Positions 43,097 to 52,424 of a DNA stretch of 64,000 nucleotides are shown here, piece by piece. The position numbers and the translations under genes were made by a program. The number at the start of each line of letters is the position of its first letter. Positions within the stretch are counted from its first letter, which is position 1. Location of the stretch: assembly GCA_005788815.1 (NCBI GenBank), contig SYAZ01000053.1, positions 1 through 64,000 on the forward strand, in the 5' to 3' direction. The notes beneath the pieces were generated by a model. It had not been told where the DNA came from. It searched no databases and saw only the letters and a program-made list of their open reading frames with translations. Origin of the DNA: Actinomycetota bacterium (GTDB lineage Bacteria > Actinomycetota > Acidimicrobiia > Acidimicrobiales > Ilumatobacteraceae).

Positions 43097-43699
43097 TTAG
43101 CGAATTTCTCCGCGCTTCACAATGACTTTGTCGACAAGACCGTAATCTTTGGCCTCGGCTGCACTGAACCAGTGATCGCGTTCACTGTCTTTTTGCACAT
43201 CTTCAATGGTGCGACCAGAGTGATGCGCAATAAGTTCTGCCATGCGCAACTTAATGAAACGTGATTGCTCAACTTGAATTGCAATGTCTGATGCCTGACC
43301 GCGCAAACCAGCAAGGGGTTGGTGCATCATGATGCGAGAGTTCGGCAAGGTGTAACGCTTACCCTCTGCTCCTGCTGTAAGCAAGAACTGACCCATAGAA
43401 GCAGCGAGACCCATGCACACGGTCGCAACATCACAACTAACGAATTGCATGGTGTCGTATATAGCCATACCTGCAGTGACGGATCCACCCGGGCTGTTGA
43501 TGTACAGCCAGATGTCTGCATTGGGATCTTCGCCTTCGAGGTAGAGCAACTGAGCACAGATTTGGTTGGCGATGTCGTCGTTCACGTCGGTGCCCAACAT
43601 GATGACCCGGTTCTTCAGCAATCGCGTGAAGATGTCGGAACGTGGGTCTCCGCCACCATCGAGGGCTGCGGGGCTGACAGGAAGTCCAGTGGTACTCAT
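43097..43699 (-). CDS. clpP: ATP-dependent Clp protease proteolytic subunit
   Basis: 200 aa; YINSPGGSVTAGMAIYDTM, GLAASMGQFLL, RIMMHQPL. Confidence 0.97.
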   Translation of the reverse strand: MSTTGLPVSPAALDGGGDPRSDIFTRLLKNRVIMLGTDVNDDIANQICAQLLYLEGEDPNADIWLYINSPGGSVTAGMAIYDTMQFVSCDVATVCMGLAASMGQFLLTAGAEGKRYTLPNSRIMMHQPLAGLRGQASDIAIQVEQSRFIKLRMAELIAHHSGRTIEDVQKDSERDHWFSAAEAKDYGLVDKVIVKRGEIR

Positions 43700-43736
43700 A
43701 TTGGTGAAAGGCTACCTGCTCGGGCAGAATAGAGAT

Positions 43737-44270
43737 GTGCCGAACTCCCGTGACTTTTCTCCAAACACTGACGAACTTGTCGATAAAAATGCACAATTCG
43801 TCAGCCAATTTGCCGATGCCGGCCTTGCACTTGCCCCGAAACGCCACCTCGCCATCGTTGCGTGCATGGACAGTCGCATGGACATTTTCCAAATGCTCGG
43901 TCTTGCCCACGGAGACGCGCACATCATTCGAAATGCAGGCGGTGTGGTCACCGACGACGTGATTCGTTCTCTCGTTGTATCGCAACGCCTGTTGAATACA
44001 CAAGAAATCATTCTCATCCACCACACAAATTGCGGACTTCAAACAATTTCGGAAGATGGATTCAAGAAACAAATTGAAGACGAATGCGGCATCAAGCCGG
44101 GTTGGGCAATCGAAGCATTTACAGACCCTTTTGATGCAGTGCGACAGTCAATGAATCGTCTTCACCACAGTCCGTTCGTTATCTTCAAAGACCACATTCG
44201 TGGTTTTGTCTACGATGTAGAAACGGGCAAACTCAACGAAGTTGACCCGGACCCGCGTCACGCTACCTAG
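43737..44270 (+). CDS. beta-carbonic anhydrase (GTG start inferred)
   Basis: LAIVACMDSRMDIFQMLGL...HIIRNAGGVVTDD...HHTNCGL; GTG 43737 in frame, just upstream of VPNSRDFSPN. Confidence 0.88.
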   Translation: MPNSRDFSPNTDELVDKNAQFVSQFADAGLALAPKRHLAIVACMDSRMDIFQMLGLAHGDAHIIRNAGGVVTDDVIRSLVVSQRLLNTQEIILIHHTNCGLQTISEDGFKKQIEDECGIKPGWAIEAFTDPFDAVRQSMNRLHHSPFVIFKDHIRGFVYDVETGKLNEVDPDPRHAT

Positions 44271-45558
44271 GTACCACGCGTTCTATTCCGCTCATCACCA
44301 CTACAACGCGTTCATCGCTAGCAATCTGATCTCGCGTTGCCAGCAATCCAGCCAAGCCGGCGACTCCCGTTGCGCTCACGTTGACTGAAGTAAGTGTGTG
44401 CACCAATTCGTATGCCTGCATCACATGTTGTTCTGACACAACTATTGGCGCACCACCGGTGTCAGCCATAGCATCCAACACACCAATCCAGTCATAAGTT
44501 TCATCGTCCAAGATTCCATCTGCAATTGAAACTGGTGTTGTCTCCCACGGCCACATGCATTCCTTCCAACGCGGCCCCGCATTACGCGCTCCACCAGTTG
44601 CGAGTGCGTTCTCCCATGCACGAGCAAGTGGTGCACATCCCTCAGTTTGTACCGCGTGCAATTTGGGATGTACGCCCGCTGATCGCAGAGACGAACCAAC
44701 GCATGCAGCAAATGCGCCACCACCAACCTGAATGAAAATGCGATCCAGCAGAGGACCCATCTCTTCGGTCATTTCCCAACCGATCGTTCGTCCACCGTCG
44801 AGACACCACGCATTCTCGGTGCCCTGCACTCCGAATGCGATTGCACCATTCGCTACTGCTTCACGAAAACGCAAGACACAAGGGTCACCGGCTGCATCGC
44901 CTGGGAGGCGTGGACAGACCCGTACATCTGCATCAAGTTCCGTGAGTGCCGTAAGCACTTCAGTTGCCGATGCAGGCGGCACATGTACATAAATGGGCCA
45001 CTGCACGGCCGCCGCAAGAGTGGAAGCAGCAATAGCCGCATTTCCGCATGAAGCAATTGCTAGCGATGGCCGCGTGCTTGATGTCCATGGGGCAACGCCG
45101 GCAGCTTCAGCAAAAAGCAGGTGAAGAAGTTCGGTGAACAAATGGCGAGCTTTATGCGAACCTGCGACATTATGAGTTTCGTCCTTGATCCACACGCCAC
45201 CTTCCGCAGTAAATTCAAGAGCATCAGATAACTCATTGCTGCGATAGAGCGGCGTACGAAGAAAGCCTGTGCCGGCTACCGCTTTAACTGCGTCATTTGC
45301 TTGCGTGATGATGCGAATTCGCTCATCTTCAGAAAGACCAATTGCTGCACCAAAAGAATCGACAGCTAAATACTTTCGAAATGCTAAATACGGATTGACA
45401 TCGTCGGTGGGCCGAAATGGCTCTATCGTGTTTTCGAAATGCAGAACATGATGAGTGTCTGCTTCAGTTGCTAGCGGACACTTCCACGACAACGCTTGAG
45501 AGATAGAAACTGCAGTGCCACAGACAGCACAGACGAGGCCAGTTACCACGTCTGACAC
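44263..45558 (-). CDS. PLP-dependent fold-type II enzyme (threonine synthase/dehydratase-like) with N-terminal Cys motif
   Basis: 431 aa; CAVCG...WKCP then KDETHNVAGSHKARHL and IASCGNAAIAAS. Confidence 0.75.
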   Translation of the reverse strand: MSDVVTGLVCAVCGTAVSISQALSWKCPLATEADTHHVLHFENTIEPFRPTDDVNPYLAFRKYLAVDSFGAAIGLSEDERIRIITQANDAVKAVAGTGFLRTPLYRSNELSDALEFTAEGGVWIKDETHNVAGSHKARHLFTELLHLLFAEAAGVAPWTSSTRPSLAIASCGNAAIAASTLAAAVQWPIYVHVPPASATEVLTALTELDADVRVCPRLPGDAAGDPCVLRFREAVANGAIAFGVQGTENAWCLDGGRTIGWEMTEEMGPLLDRIFIQVGGGAFAACVGSSLRSAGVHPKLHAVQTEGCAPLARAWENALATGGARNAGPRWKECMWPWETTPVSIADGILDDETYDWIGVLDAMADTGGAPIVVSEQHVMQAYELVHTLTSVNVSATGVAGLAGLLATRDQIASDERVVVVMSGIERVVPR

Positions 45559-45567
45559 GTCACGCTT

Positions 45568-47106
45568 CTAAGAAACCTTGGCAACACGAGCATTGAACTC
45601 AGTAATCAAGTTGTCCCACACTGGGGCATAACTACGTACCGAGCGCCAGAACGACTGTGATCGACGCGCTTCAAAGACATCAAGAGGAGTTCCTTGCTGT
45701 TCTACCCATGTGTAATATCCAAGGTTGAAAATACGATTGCGATCTCGTTCGGTGCAGTCAATCATGTTGTCTGTACTTACTGAACCCAGATGCTCACTGA
45801 AAATTTCCGCCGCATCAACTGCACTGAACTCACCCTTGAAGCGAGTAGCAATTGTCTTCACACGCTCACTTGGGTACAGGGCCCCGCCATCTGTTGCGAT
45901 GGTAACGATTGCATCATTTGCGCCGTATCCCATCAACTTCGCTGTCTTGATTGCAGCCAAAACATTGCAAATAGCAGAGAATCCAAAATGAGTTAACGCA
46001 TCAATCAGTTCTGCACTGAAACCATGACGGGATGCGAGATACTGCTGACCAGCAGGCATATTGAAAAGAGCGTCGAGTTCATCGGTTGCACGATCGGAAA
46101 CCCCGACGACCACATCTGTGTTCATCACGTTGTGAATCAGAGGAATATGCTTGTCGCCGATTCCCTGAATATTGTGTTCACCAAAACCGTTTTCCAACAT
46201 CGTGGGGCATTCAAGAGCCTCCACAGCAACAATCTTTGTGCCGTAGATGTCTTTCAATCTGTCGCCAGCAGCAATGGTGCCAGCAGAACCCGTGGCAGAA
46301 GTAAACGCTGCCAGTCGAATGTCTGAACGTCCATTTGCTTTCACATGCTCGAACGCATGTGCCAAAGCACGCCCTGTGACTTCATAGTGACCAACATGGT
46401 TGCCAAACTCGCAGAACTGATTCAAGATGAAGTTGCCTGGGTCTTTCGCCATTTCGTTACATGCGTCGTAAATCTCTTTTACATTGCTCTCGGTGCCAGG
46501 AGTTCGCACAATGTCAGACGGGTCTGCGACCCACTTATCGAGCCAATCGAATCGCTCTTGTGACATGCCCGCAGGTAGCACTGCCACTCCACGAGATCCC
46601 ATGAGTCGACTGATTGCAATTCCACCACGTGCATAGTTGCCAGTAGATGGCCATATGGCGCGATGGCGCTCTGGATCGAACTGACCAGTAATTACTCTTG
46701 GCACGAAACATGAAAACGCTGCCAGCACTTTGTGGGCAGTAATCATGGGGAATCGATCACCAAAGACAACGATGATTGGGGATTCAATTCCTGTCAGAGA
46801 TGACGGCAAAACAATATGGTCCGGAACCTCGACACGATTGCCGTCGAGGTCGTTGTACCAATGCACACGAAAAAGATTGCGCGGGTCGGCAGCATTTTTG
46901 TCGACACCCCGTGTGATGTCTTGTGAGATGAGTCGAGGTTCGGCCAACTCACCAAAAGTAGGAAGCACAATCTTTTGTGCTGCAAAACGCTTCACACTGC
47001 TCTCAAGGGATGCCGAATCCACCACGGTGTTGGCGAGGCCAAGTTGCTCTTGCAATGCAGTGGCGTCGAGAGCGAGATTCAGGGAAGATGCGTCAGTAAT
47101 TGTCAC
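45568..47106 (-). CDS. PLP-dependent cysteine-synthase-like protein
   Basis: 512 aa; STGNYARGGIAISRLMGSRGVAVLP; fold-type II features. Confidence 0.65.
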   Translation of the reverse strand: MTITDASSLNLALDATALQEQLGLANTVVDSASLESSVKRFAAQKIVLPTFGELAEPRLISQDITRGVDKNAADPRNLFRVHWYNDLDGNRVEVPDHIVLPSSLTGIESPIIVVFGDRFPMITAHKVLAAFSCFVPRVITGQFDPERHRAIWPSTGNYARGGIAISRLMGSRGVAVLPAGMSQERFDWLDKWVADPSDIVRTPGTESNVKEIYDACNEMAKDPGNFILNQFCEFGNHVGHYEVTGRALAHAFEHVKANGRSDIRLAAFTSATGSAGTIAAGDRLKDIYGTKIVAVEALECPTMLENGFGEHNIQGIGDKHIPLIHNVMNTDVVVGVSDRATDELDALFNMPAGQQYLASRHGFSAELIDALTHFGFSAICNVLAAIKTAKLMGYGANDAIVTIATDGGALYPSERVKTIATRFKGEFSAVDAAEIFSEHLGSVSTDNMIDCTERDRNRIFNLGYYTWVEQQGTPLDVFEARRSQSFWRSVRSYAPVWDNLITEFNARVAKVS

Positions 47107-47169
47107 GGGTCAAGTTTGCCACCTCTGACCCCACTGTCCTCTGCCTCCTGGCTGTACCCTTCTGTAAGC

Positions 47170-47243
47170 GCCGGTGTAGCCCAATTGGCAGAGGCAGCAG
47201 TTTTAGGTACTGCGTGTTGGGGGTTCGAGTCCCTCCATCGGCA
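47170..47243 (+). tRNA. tRNA with anticodon UAG and short variable loop (Leu by anticodon; non-canonical body)
   Basis: GCCGGTG TA GCC CAATTGGCAGA GGC A GCAGT TTTAGGT ACTGC GTGTT GGGGG TTCGAGT CCCTC CATCGGC A; all stems pair, CCA not encoded. Confidence 0.8.
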
Positions 47244-47245
47244 CG

Positions 47246-48262
47246 ATGCACATAAACGACCTTCCCACCCCAGCAGTTGTCATTGATATTGCTGCCCTGC
47301 GCAAGAACATCGCCACTATGGCCGATGTTCATCCGGGCAAACGATTACGACCCCACATCAAAGCCCACAAGTGTTCTGGCCTCGCCGCCGAACAAGAAGG
47401 CGCTGGTCACAGTTCTTTCACCTGTGCCACACCGCGCGAGGTGCTCGGCATGATTCATGCCGGCGTTGGCAACGATTTCCTTCTCGCAAATGAGGTACTT
47501 GATCCACGTCGTTTAGAGGCGTTAGCAAGTGCACAAGACCAAGCCCTCATCACGCTTGCAATTGATTCAGAAGAAACTCTCGATGCAGCAGAACGCGCCG
47601 GAATACAAAACATCATGATCGATGTGAATGTGGGCCTTCCCCGGTGTGGTTGTGACCCCAGCATCGCTGGTCGACTCGCTGACTCTGCACGCGTACGCGG
47701 CATGACTGTTCGCGGCGTCATGGGCTATGAAGGCCATCTTATGATGGTGAATGATCGCGAAGAAAAGAAGAAGAACGTTCGCGATGCAATGTCGATTCTT
47801 GCACTCGCACACGAAGACGTTGGCGGAGACATAGTTTCTGCCGGCGGAACAGGCACATACGACATGTTCGCGGGCACCACTGTGAATGAAGTGCAAGCTG
47901 GTAGCTACACATTGATGGACACCCAATATGCACAACTGGGAATTCCATTTGTGCAAGCGATGTGGGTAGTCGGAACAGTTATCTCTAGCAACAATAAGTG
48001 GTCAGTCGTCGACGTGGGTTTGAAATCACTCGGGATGGATCATGGCAATCCAAGCATTGATCAACATTCCGTTTGGTTTTGCTCGGACGAACACATCACC
48101 TTTAGCGCAAACGAAGGCACTCCCCGCCCTCAAGTGGGAGACAGAGCATTTGTGGCGCCGTCACACATTGATCCCACAATGGCATTACATGAAGAGGCAT
48201 ACGTCGCCAATTCATTTGGCGAGATAATCGCAGTATGGCCAATTGATTTACGTGGTTGGTAA
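47246..48262 (+). CDS. D-threonine aldolase / D-serine dehydratase-like (fold-type III PLP enzyme)
   Basis: 338 aa; PTPAVVIDIAALRKNIATM...LRPHIKAHKC. Confidence 0.82.
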   Translation: MHINDLPTPAVVIDIAALRKNIATMADVHPGKRLRPHIKAHKCSGLAAEQEGAGHSSFTCATPREVLGMIHAGVGNDFLLANEVLDPRRLEALASAQDQALITLAIDSEETLDAAERAGIQNIMIDVNVGLPRCGCDPSIAGRLADSARVRGMTVRGVMGYEGHLMMVNDREEKKKNVRDAMSILALAHEDVGGDIVSAGGTGTYDMFAGTTVNEVQAGSYTLMDTQYAQLGIPFVQAMWVVGTVISSNNKWSVVDVGLKSLGMDHGNPSIDQHSVWFCSDEHITFSANEGTPRPQVGDRAFVAPSHIDPTMALHEEAYVANSFGEIIAVWPIDLRGW

Positions 48263-48844
48263 GCCAAAAACACGCGCCAACAATTCAGGCAATTGAGCAA
48301 ACGCTTTTCCACGATGCGACAACACATCTTTTTCTAGATCTGACATTTCTGCGAACGTGCGTCCATCACCTGCAGATGGAATAAAGACCGAGTCGTATCC
48401 GAATCCGTTCACGCCTGACTCTGATCTTGCGATACTTCCCTCGCAGACCCCCGAAACAAAGTGCATATCGCCTTTGGAAGAGACAAGAGCCACCACTGTT
48501 CGAAACCGTGCGGAACGCACTTCTTCATGTGCCATTTTGGATAACAACAATTCACGATTCTCAGAATCAGTCGCATTGTCCGAAGCAAATCGAGCGCTAT
48601 GCACGCCAGGTGCTCCGTGTAACGCATCAACTTCAAGGCCTGTGTCATCAGCGAGCGCCCACTGCGAACAGAAATTTGCTACTTCGACAGCTTTAATGAT
48701 TGCGTTTCCCTCGAGGGTGGGTGCAGTTTCCTCTATCTCACTTAAGTCCTGCGGGCGTGGCATTAACTCCACTCCATCGGGCATCATGCGCTTCATCTCT
48801 GCAACTTTGTGTGCATTGGCACTTGCACACACAATGCGCAACAT
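48248..48844 (-). CDS. rdgB: RdgB/HAM1 family XTP/dITP pyrophosphatase
   Basis: MLRIVCASANAHKVAEMKRMM...ADDTGLEVDALHGAPGVHSARFA. Confidence 0.94.
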   Translation of the reverse strand: MLRIVCASANAHKVAEMKRMMPDGVELMPRPQDLSEIEETAPTLEGNAIIKAVEVANFCSQWALADDTGLEVDALHGAPGVHSARFASDNATDSENRELLLSKMAHEEVRSARFRTVVALVSSKGDMHFVSGVCEGSIARSESGVNGFGYDSVFIPSAGDGRTFAEMSDLEKDVLSHRGKAFAQLPELLARVFGLPTT

Positions 48845-48848
48845 ATGT

Positions 48849-49610
48849 TTACCGAGACATCGGACGCGCTGGAGGCGCTTCAGACAAGAGTCCAGACTGA
48901 AGATCGAAAATTCGATGCAGACCAGAGTCCGCCAATTGCAGCAATTGATCAAGTTCGTTACGCGAGAACGCTACGCCTTCGGCAGTTCCCTGTACTTCTA
49001 CAAAACGTGATTCGCCGCCACCCACTGGGCGAAGCATCACAACGTTCATATCCACTTCGGCAGTTGAATCCTCAACGTACGGGAGGTCGAGTACAGGAAC
49101 ACCGTTACAAACACCAACTGAGATGGCTGCGACATATGAATGCAACGGATTTTCTTTGATTGCTCCACTCTGCACTAATCGTGTGAGTGCATCGTGTAGT
49201 GCCAAGAAGCCGCCGCAGATACTTGCAGTGCGTGTGCCGCCATCTGCCTGCAATACATCACAGTCAACAACTACTTGACGCTCTCCCAGTGCGCGCATGT
49301 CGCACGCAACACGCAATGAGCGACCGATGAGACGCTGAATTTCTACAGTGCGACCACTTTGCTTTCCTTTTGCCGCTTCACGATCAACTCGCTCCGGCGA
49401 TGAACCAGGGAGCATGGAGTATTCAGCAGTCACCCACCCTTTGCCAGAGCCCTTCATCCAGCGCGGCACATCTTCATCAATAGACGCAGTACACAACACT
49501 CGCGTGCGGCCAACAGTGACAAGCACCGAGCCGGCAGACATCTCTGTGAAATCTCGTTGAAAAGACATAGGACGCAATTGGTCTGGTGTTCTTCCGTCTG
49601 GACGTGTCAT
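48849..49610 (-). CDS. rph: ribonuclease PH
   Basis: [21 protein letters not shown]...[24 protein letters not shown]. Confidence 0.97.
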   Translation of the reverse strand: MTRPDGRTPDQLRPMSFQRDFTEMSAGSVLVTVGRTRVLCTASIDEDVPRWMKGSGKGWVTAEYSMLPGSSPERVDREAAKGKQSGRTVEIQRLIGRSLRVACDMRALGERQVVVDCDVLQADGGTRTASICGGFLALHDALTRLVQSGAIKENPLHSYVAAISVGVCNGVPVLDLPYVEDSTAEVDMNVVMLRPVGGGESRFVEVQGTAEGVAFSRNELDQLLQLADSGLHRIFDLQSGLLSEAPPARPMSR

Positions 49611-49643
49611 GTGTTCCTCCATGAAATGTGAGCAACGAGCAGG

Positions 49644-50471
49644 CTACGCCTGATTGCCGCTCGAACGTTGCCACTGGCTGGCACTTGAGAGTTCTGGGCC
49701 AAGAAGTCGTCGCCCAAAATCTGCAAACCATTCCACATCACCAGATGACAAAAAGGCACGAGAACCTTCCTTTTCAGAATCCGATAACAAACCTTCAGTT
49801 CTCAGCATCTCAGCCAAGGCAAAGGCTGTCTCATCTGCGCTTGACACCAACGTGACGCCAGCGCCCATCACTTCGCTAATCACTCGGGATAAATACGGAT
49901 AATGCGTGCATCCCAGGAGAAGTGCATCAATTCCTGCATTAATGACAGGAGCCAAAAGTCTTTCAGCAAGCAGCACCACTTCGTCACCATGTGTTTGACC
50001 ACGTTCGACAAACTCAACGAACCCAGGACATGCGGTTGCAGTGAGATTTAGTGACGCATCAACATCAGCTAACGCGCGCTGATACGCGCCAGAAGAAATA
50101 GTGCCGATAGTTCCGATGACACCAACGCGCCGCACAGTGGTTGCAACAGCAAGTGCGCGTGCACCTGGCTCAACCACACTGATAACCGGCACTGGCAATA
50201 CGTCTGCCAACTCATTGAATGCGGCAGCCGATGCCGTATTGCACGCAACAACAACTGCTTTGGCATTGTGGTCATTCACCAAACTCCATGCAATCTCTAA
50301 AGCAAACTCACGAACTTCACTTGCGGGTCGCGGCCCATAGGGGTATCTGCCCGTGTCACCGATGTACACAAGACTCTCTTTGGGCAACACGTCGATCACA
50401 GCTCGAGCCACAGTGAGTCCGCCGAATCCGGAATCAAACATCCCAATGGGTCGGTCGTTGGTCCCGGTCAT
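49644..50471 (-). CDS. murI: glutamate racemase
   Basis: IGMFDSGFGGLTVARAV...VVACNTASAAA...LLLGCTHYPYL. Confidence 0.96.
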   Translation of the reverse strand: MTGTNDRPIGMFDSGFGGLTVARAVIDVLPKESLVYIGDTGRYPYGPRPASEVREFALEIAWSLVNDHNAKAVVVACNTASAAAFNELADVLPVPVISVVEPGARALAVATTVRRVGVIGTIGTISSGAYQRALADVDASLNLTATACPGFVEFVERGQTHGDEVVLLAERLLAPVINAGIDALLLGCTHYPYLSRVISEVMGAGVTLVSSADETAFALAEMLRTEGLLSDSEKEGSRAFLSSGDVEWFADFGRRLLGPELSSASQWQRSSGNQA

Positions 50472-50495
50472 TTCTTTAGGCTAGGCGTAGTCTCA

Positions 50496-51326
50496 GTGTC
50501 AATGCTGACTGCCACACTTCTCGCCCTTGCAGCAGCAGTACTTCACGCAGCATGGAACCTCTGGGTCAAGCAGAGCGGAGATCGATGGATTGCTCTGTGG
50601 GGCCAAATGACGATGGCCGGCATCGGCAGCATCATCATCACTGCTGTCGTTGGGCTTCCACCGGACTTTGTGTGGTGGCCTGCCGTGGCAAGTGGGTTGA
50701 TCCATTTGTATTACATCGTTGCCCTCGCACGTTCATACGACCTCGCTGATTTTTCTGTGACATACCCAATTGCACGCGGCTCGGGTGCTTTGCTTGCGGC
50801 TTTTGGCGGTGTTGTGTTTCTTGGCGACGATCTTTCACCCTTGATGATGCTTGGGATCGTCATCGCGATCGCTGGAATAATGCTGCTCGCTGGTCATGCC
50901 AACAATGCACATGTGCGTGCAGCAATCATTGTGGGAACTTTTATTGCGTGCTACTCACTTGTTGACAGCCATGGTGCACGCGTTAATGGCGGAAGCATTT
51001 ACGCACTAACTATTTTCATCACCACAGGTTTCTTTACAACTCTTCACGGATTGATGGCAGGCAAGAAGCAGCAGATGATCGCGGCGATGAAAGCATCGTG
51101 GCTGCACTTCTCGTTTGCGGGAGCAGCAAGTGCACTCACCTACTGGATGGTCATGATTGCAGTTCGGCGTGCGCCAGTTGGATATGTGACGGCCTTGCGT
51201 GAATCAAGTGTCGTGATTGTGGCCCTAGTGGGTACGCGTTATCTCGGCGAAAAAGACATGAAGCGACGTGTATTTGCTGCATGCATCGTGGTGGCAGGCC
51301 TCGGCGTGCTCATCGCTGGCCGATGA
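50496..51326 (+). CDS. EamA/DMT-family transporter
   Basis: 276 aa, about 10 TM. Confidence 0.78.
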   Translation: MSMLTATLLALAAAVLHAAWNLWVKQSGDRWIALWGQMTMAGIGSIIITAVVGLPPDFVWWPAVASGLIHLYYIVALARSYDLADFSVTYPIARGSGALLAAFGGVVFLGDDLSPLMMLGIVIAIAGIMLLAGHANNAHVRAAIIVGTFIACYSLVDSHGARVNGGSIYALTIFITTGFFTTLHGLMAGKKQQMIAAMKASWLHFSFAGAASALTYWMVMIAVRRAPVGYVTALRESSVVIVALVGTRYLGEKDMKRRVFAACIVVAGLGVLIAGR

Positions 51327-52313
51327 TTAGAAGTAGATGATCTTTTCGGCGTTTGCTTCAGCTTCATTGAGGTCAGCTGTATACGCACCAGTTGAGAGAT
51401 ACTTCCAGCCACCATCACACACGATGAACACGATGGTTCCTTCTTGAATTTCGCTGGCAACTTTCACAGCACCTGCAAGTGAAGCACCAGACGACAACCC
51501 GGCGAAGATTCCACACTCTTGAACTAAACGACGTGTCCATTCAATGGATTCACGTGGACGCACAACACGCTTGCGATCAAGAACGTCGCGACCATGCCAG
51601 TTTTCAAACACCGGAGGAATGTAACCGTCGTCTAGGTTGCGTAATCCTTCAACACGTTCACCAAGTGGTGGTTCGATCGCAATGATTTTGATGTCAGCAT
51701 TTTGTTGCTTGAGATAAGTGCCCACACCCATGAGCGTTCCGCTTGTTCCAAGACCGGCAACAAAGTGTGTGATTTCTGGGCAATCGCGCCAAATCTCTGG
51801 GCCAGTTGTTTCAAAATGCGCACGTGGGTTTGCATCATTTGCGTATTGATATAAGAAACACCATTCAGGATGTTGCGCAGCCATCTCTTTTGCGCGACTC
51901 ACTGCTCCGTTTGAGCCCTCTTCACCAGGTGTCAAAATAATGTCGGCACCAAAAACCTCAAGCATTTGGCGTCGCTCGATACTCACCGACGTTGGCATGA
52001 GGATGGTGATGGGATAGCCCTTCATCTTTGCGATTGCAGCTAATGCGATTCCTGTGTTGCCCGAAGATGGTTCCAAGATGCGTTGACCTGGCACTAATCG
52101 TCCGGTGCGCTCAGCATCTTCAATCATGGATTTTGCGATGCGATCCTTGACAGATCCGTACGGGTTCTGGCTCTCTAGTTTGGCCACCAAGCGAACATTC
52201 GGGTTCGGCGACAAATTCGAAACATCAACCATTGGGGTGTTGCCCACAAGCTCCAGGGCATTCTGTAATACGAACACTGATCCGCCATTTCGGCGTACAT
52301 CTGCAACGGACAT
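51327..52313 (-). CDS. cysM: CysM-type cysteine synthase (O-phosphoserine sulfhydrylase-like)
   Basis: LVGNTPMVDVSNLSPNPNVRLVAKLESQNPYGSVKDRIA...EGLRNLDDGYIPP...CDGGWKYLSTGAY resembles M. tuberculosis CysM; adjacent to mec. Confidence 0.88.
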   Translation of the reverse strand: MSVADVRRNGGSVFVLQNALELVGNTPMVDVSNLSPNPNVRLVAKLESQNPYGSVKDRIAKSMIEDAERTGRLVPGQRILEPSSGNTGIALAAIAKMKGYPITILMPTSVSIERRQMLEVFGADIILTPGEEGSNGAVSRAKEMAAQHPEWCFLYQYANDANPRAHFETTGPEIWRDCPEITHFVAGLGTSGTLMGVGTYLKQQNADIKIIAIEPPLGERVEGLRNLDDGYIPPVFENWHGRDVLDRKRVVRPRESIEWTRRLVQECGIFAGLSSGASLAGAVKVASEIQEGTIVFIVCDGGWKYLSTGAYTADLNEAEANAEKIIYF

Positions 52314-52370
52314 GTTCGCCTCCTTTGGCTCACTGTGGGTCATAGATACAACCCGGATGCCGTCAGGCCT

Positions 52371-52398
52371 ATTCCCGACTAATCCTGTCGGAATTATA
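52371..52398 (-). promoter_or_regulatory. IscR/Rrf2-like operator overlapping a TATAAT -10 upstream of cysM
   Basis: Minus strand TATAATTCCGACAGGATTAGTCGGGAAT; inverted repeat ATTCC-GAC-N7-GTC-GGGAAT. Confidence 0.55.
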
Positions 52399-52424
52399 AC
52401 CCTCTCTGAGCCAGAACGCTATGG

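Noticed and set aside
43437-44072. 211-aa minus-strand ORF spanning clpP start and carbonic anhydrase
   Set aside because: Out of frame with clpP and antisense to the carbonic anhydrase gene.
47170-47243. Codon reassignment of CUA by the odd UAG tRNA
   Set aside because: CTA codons at conserved Leu sites in proS (YTWLPLG) and lepA support normal CUA=Leu decoding.
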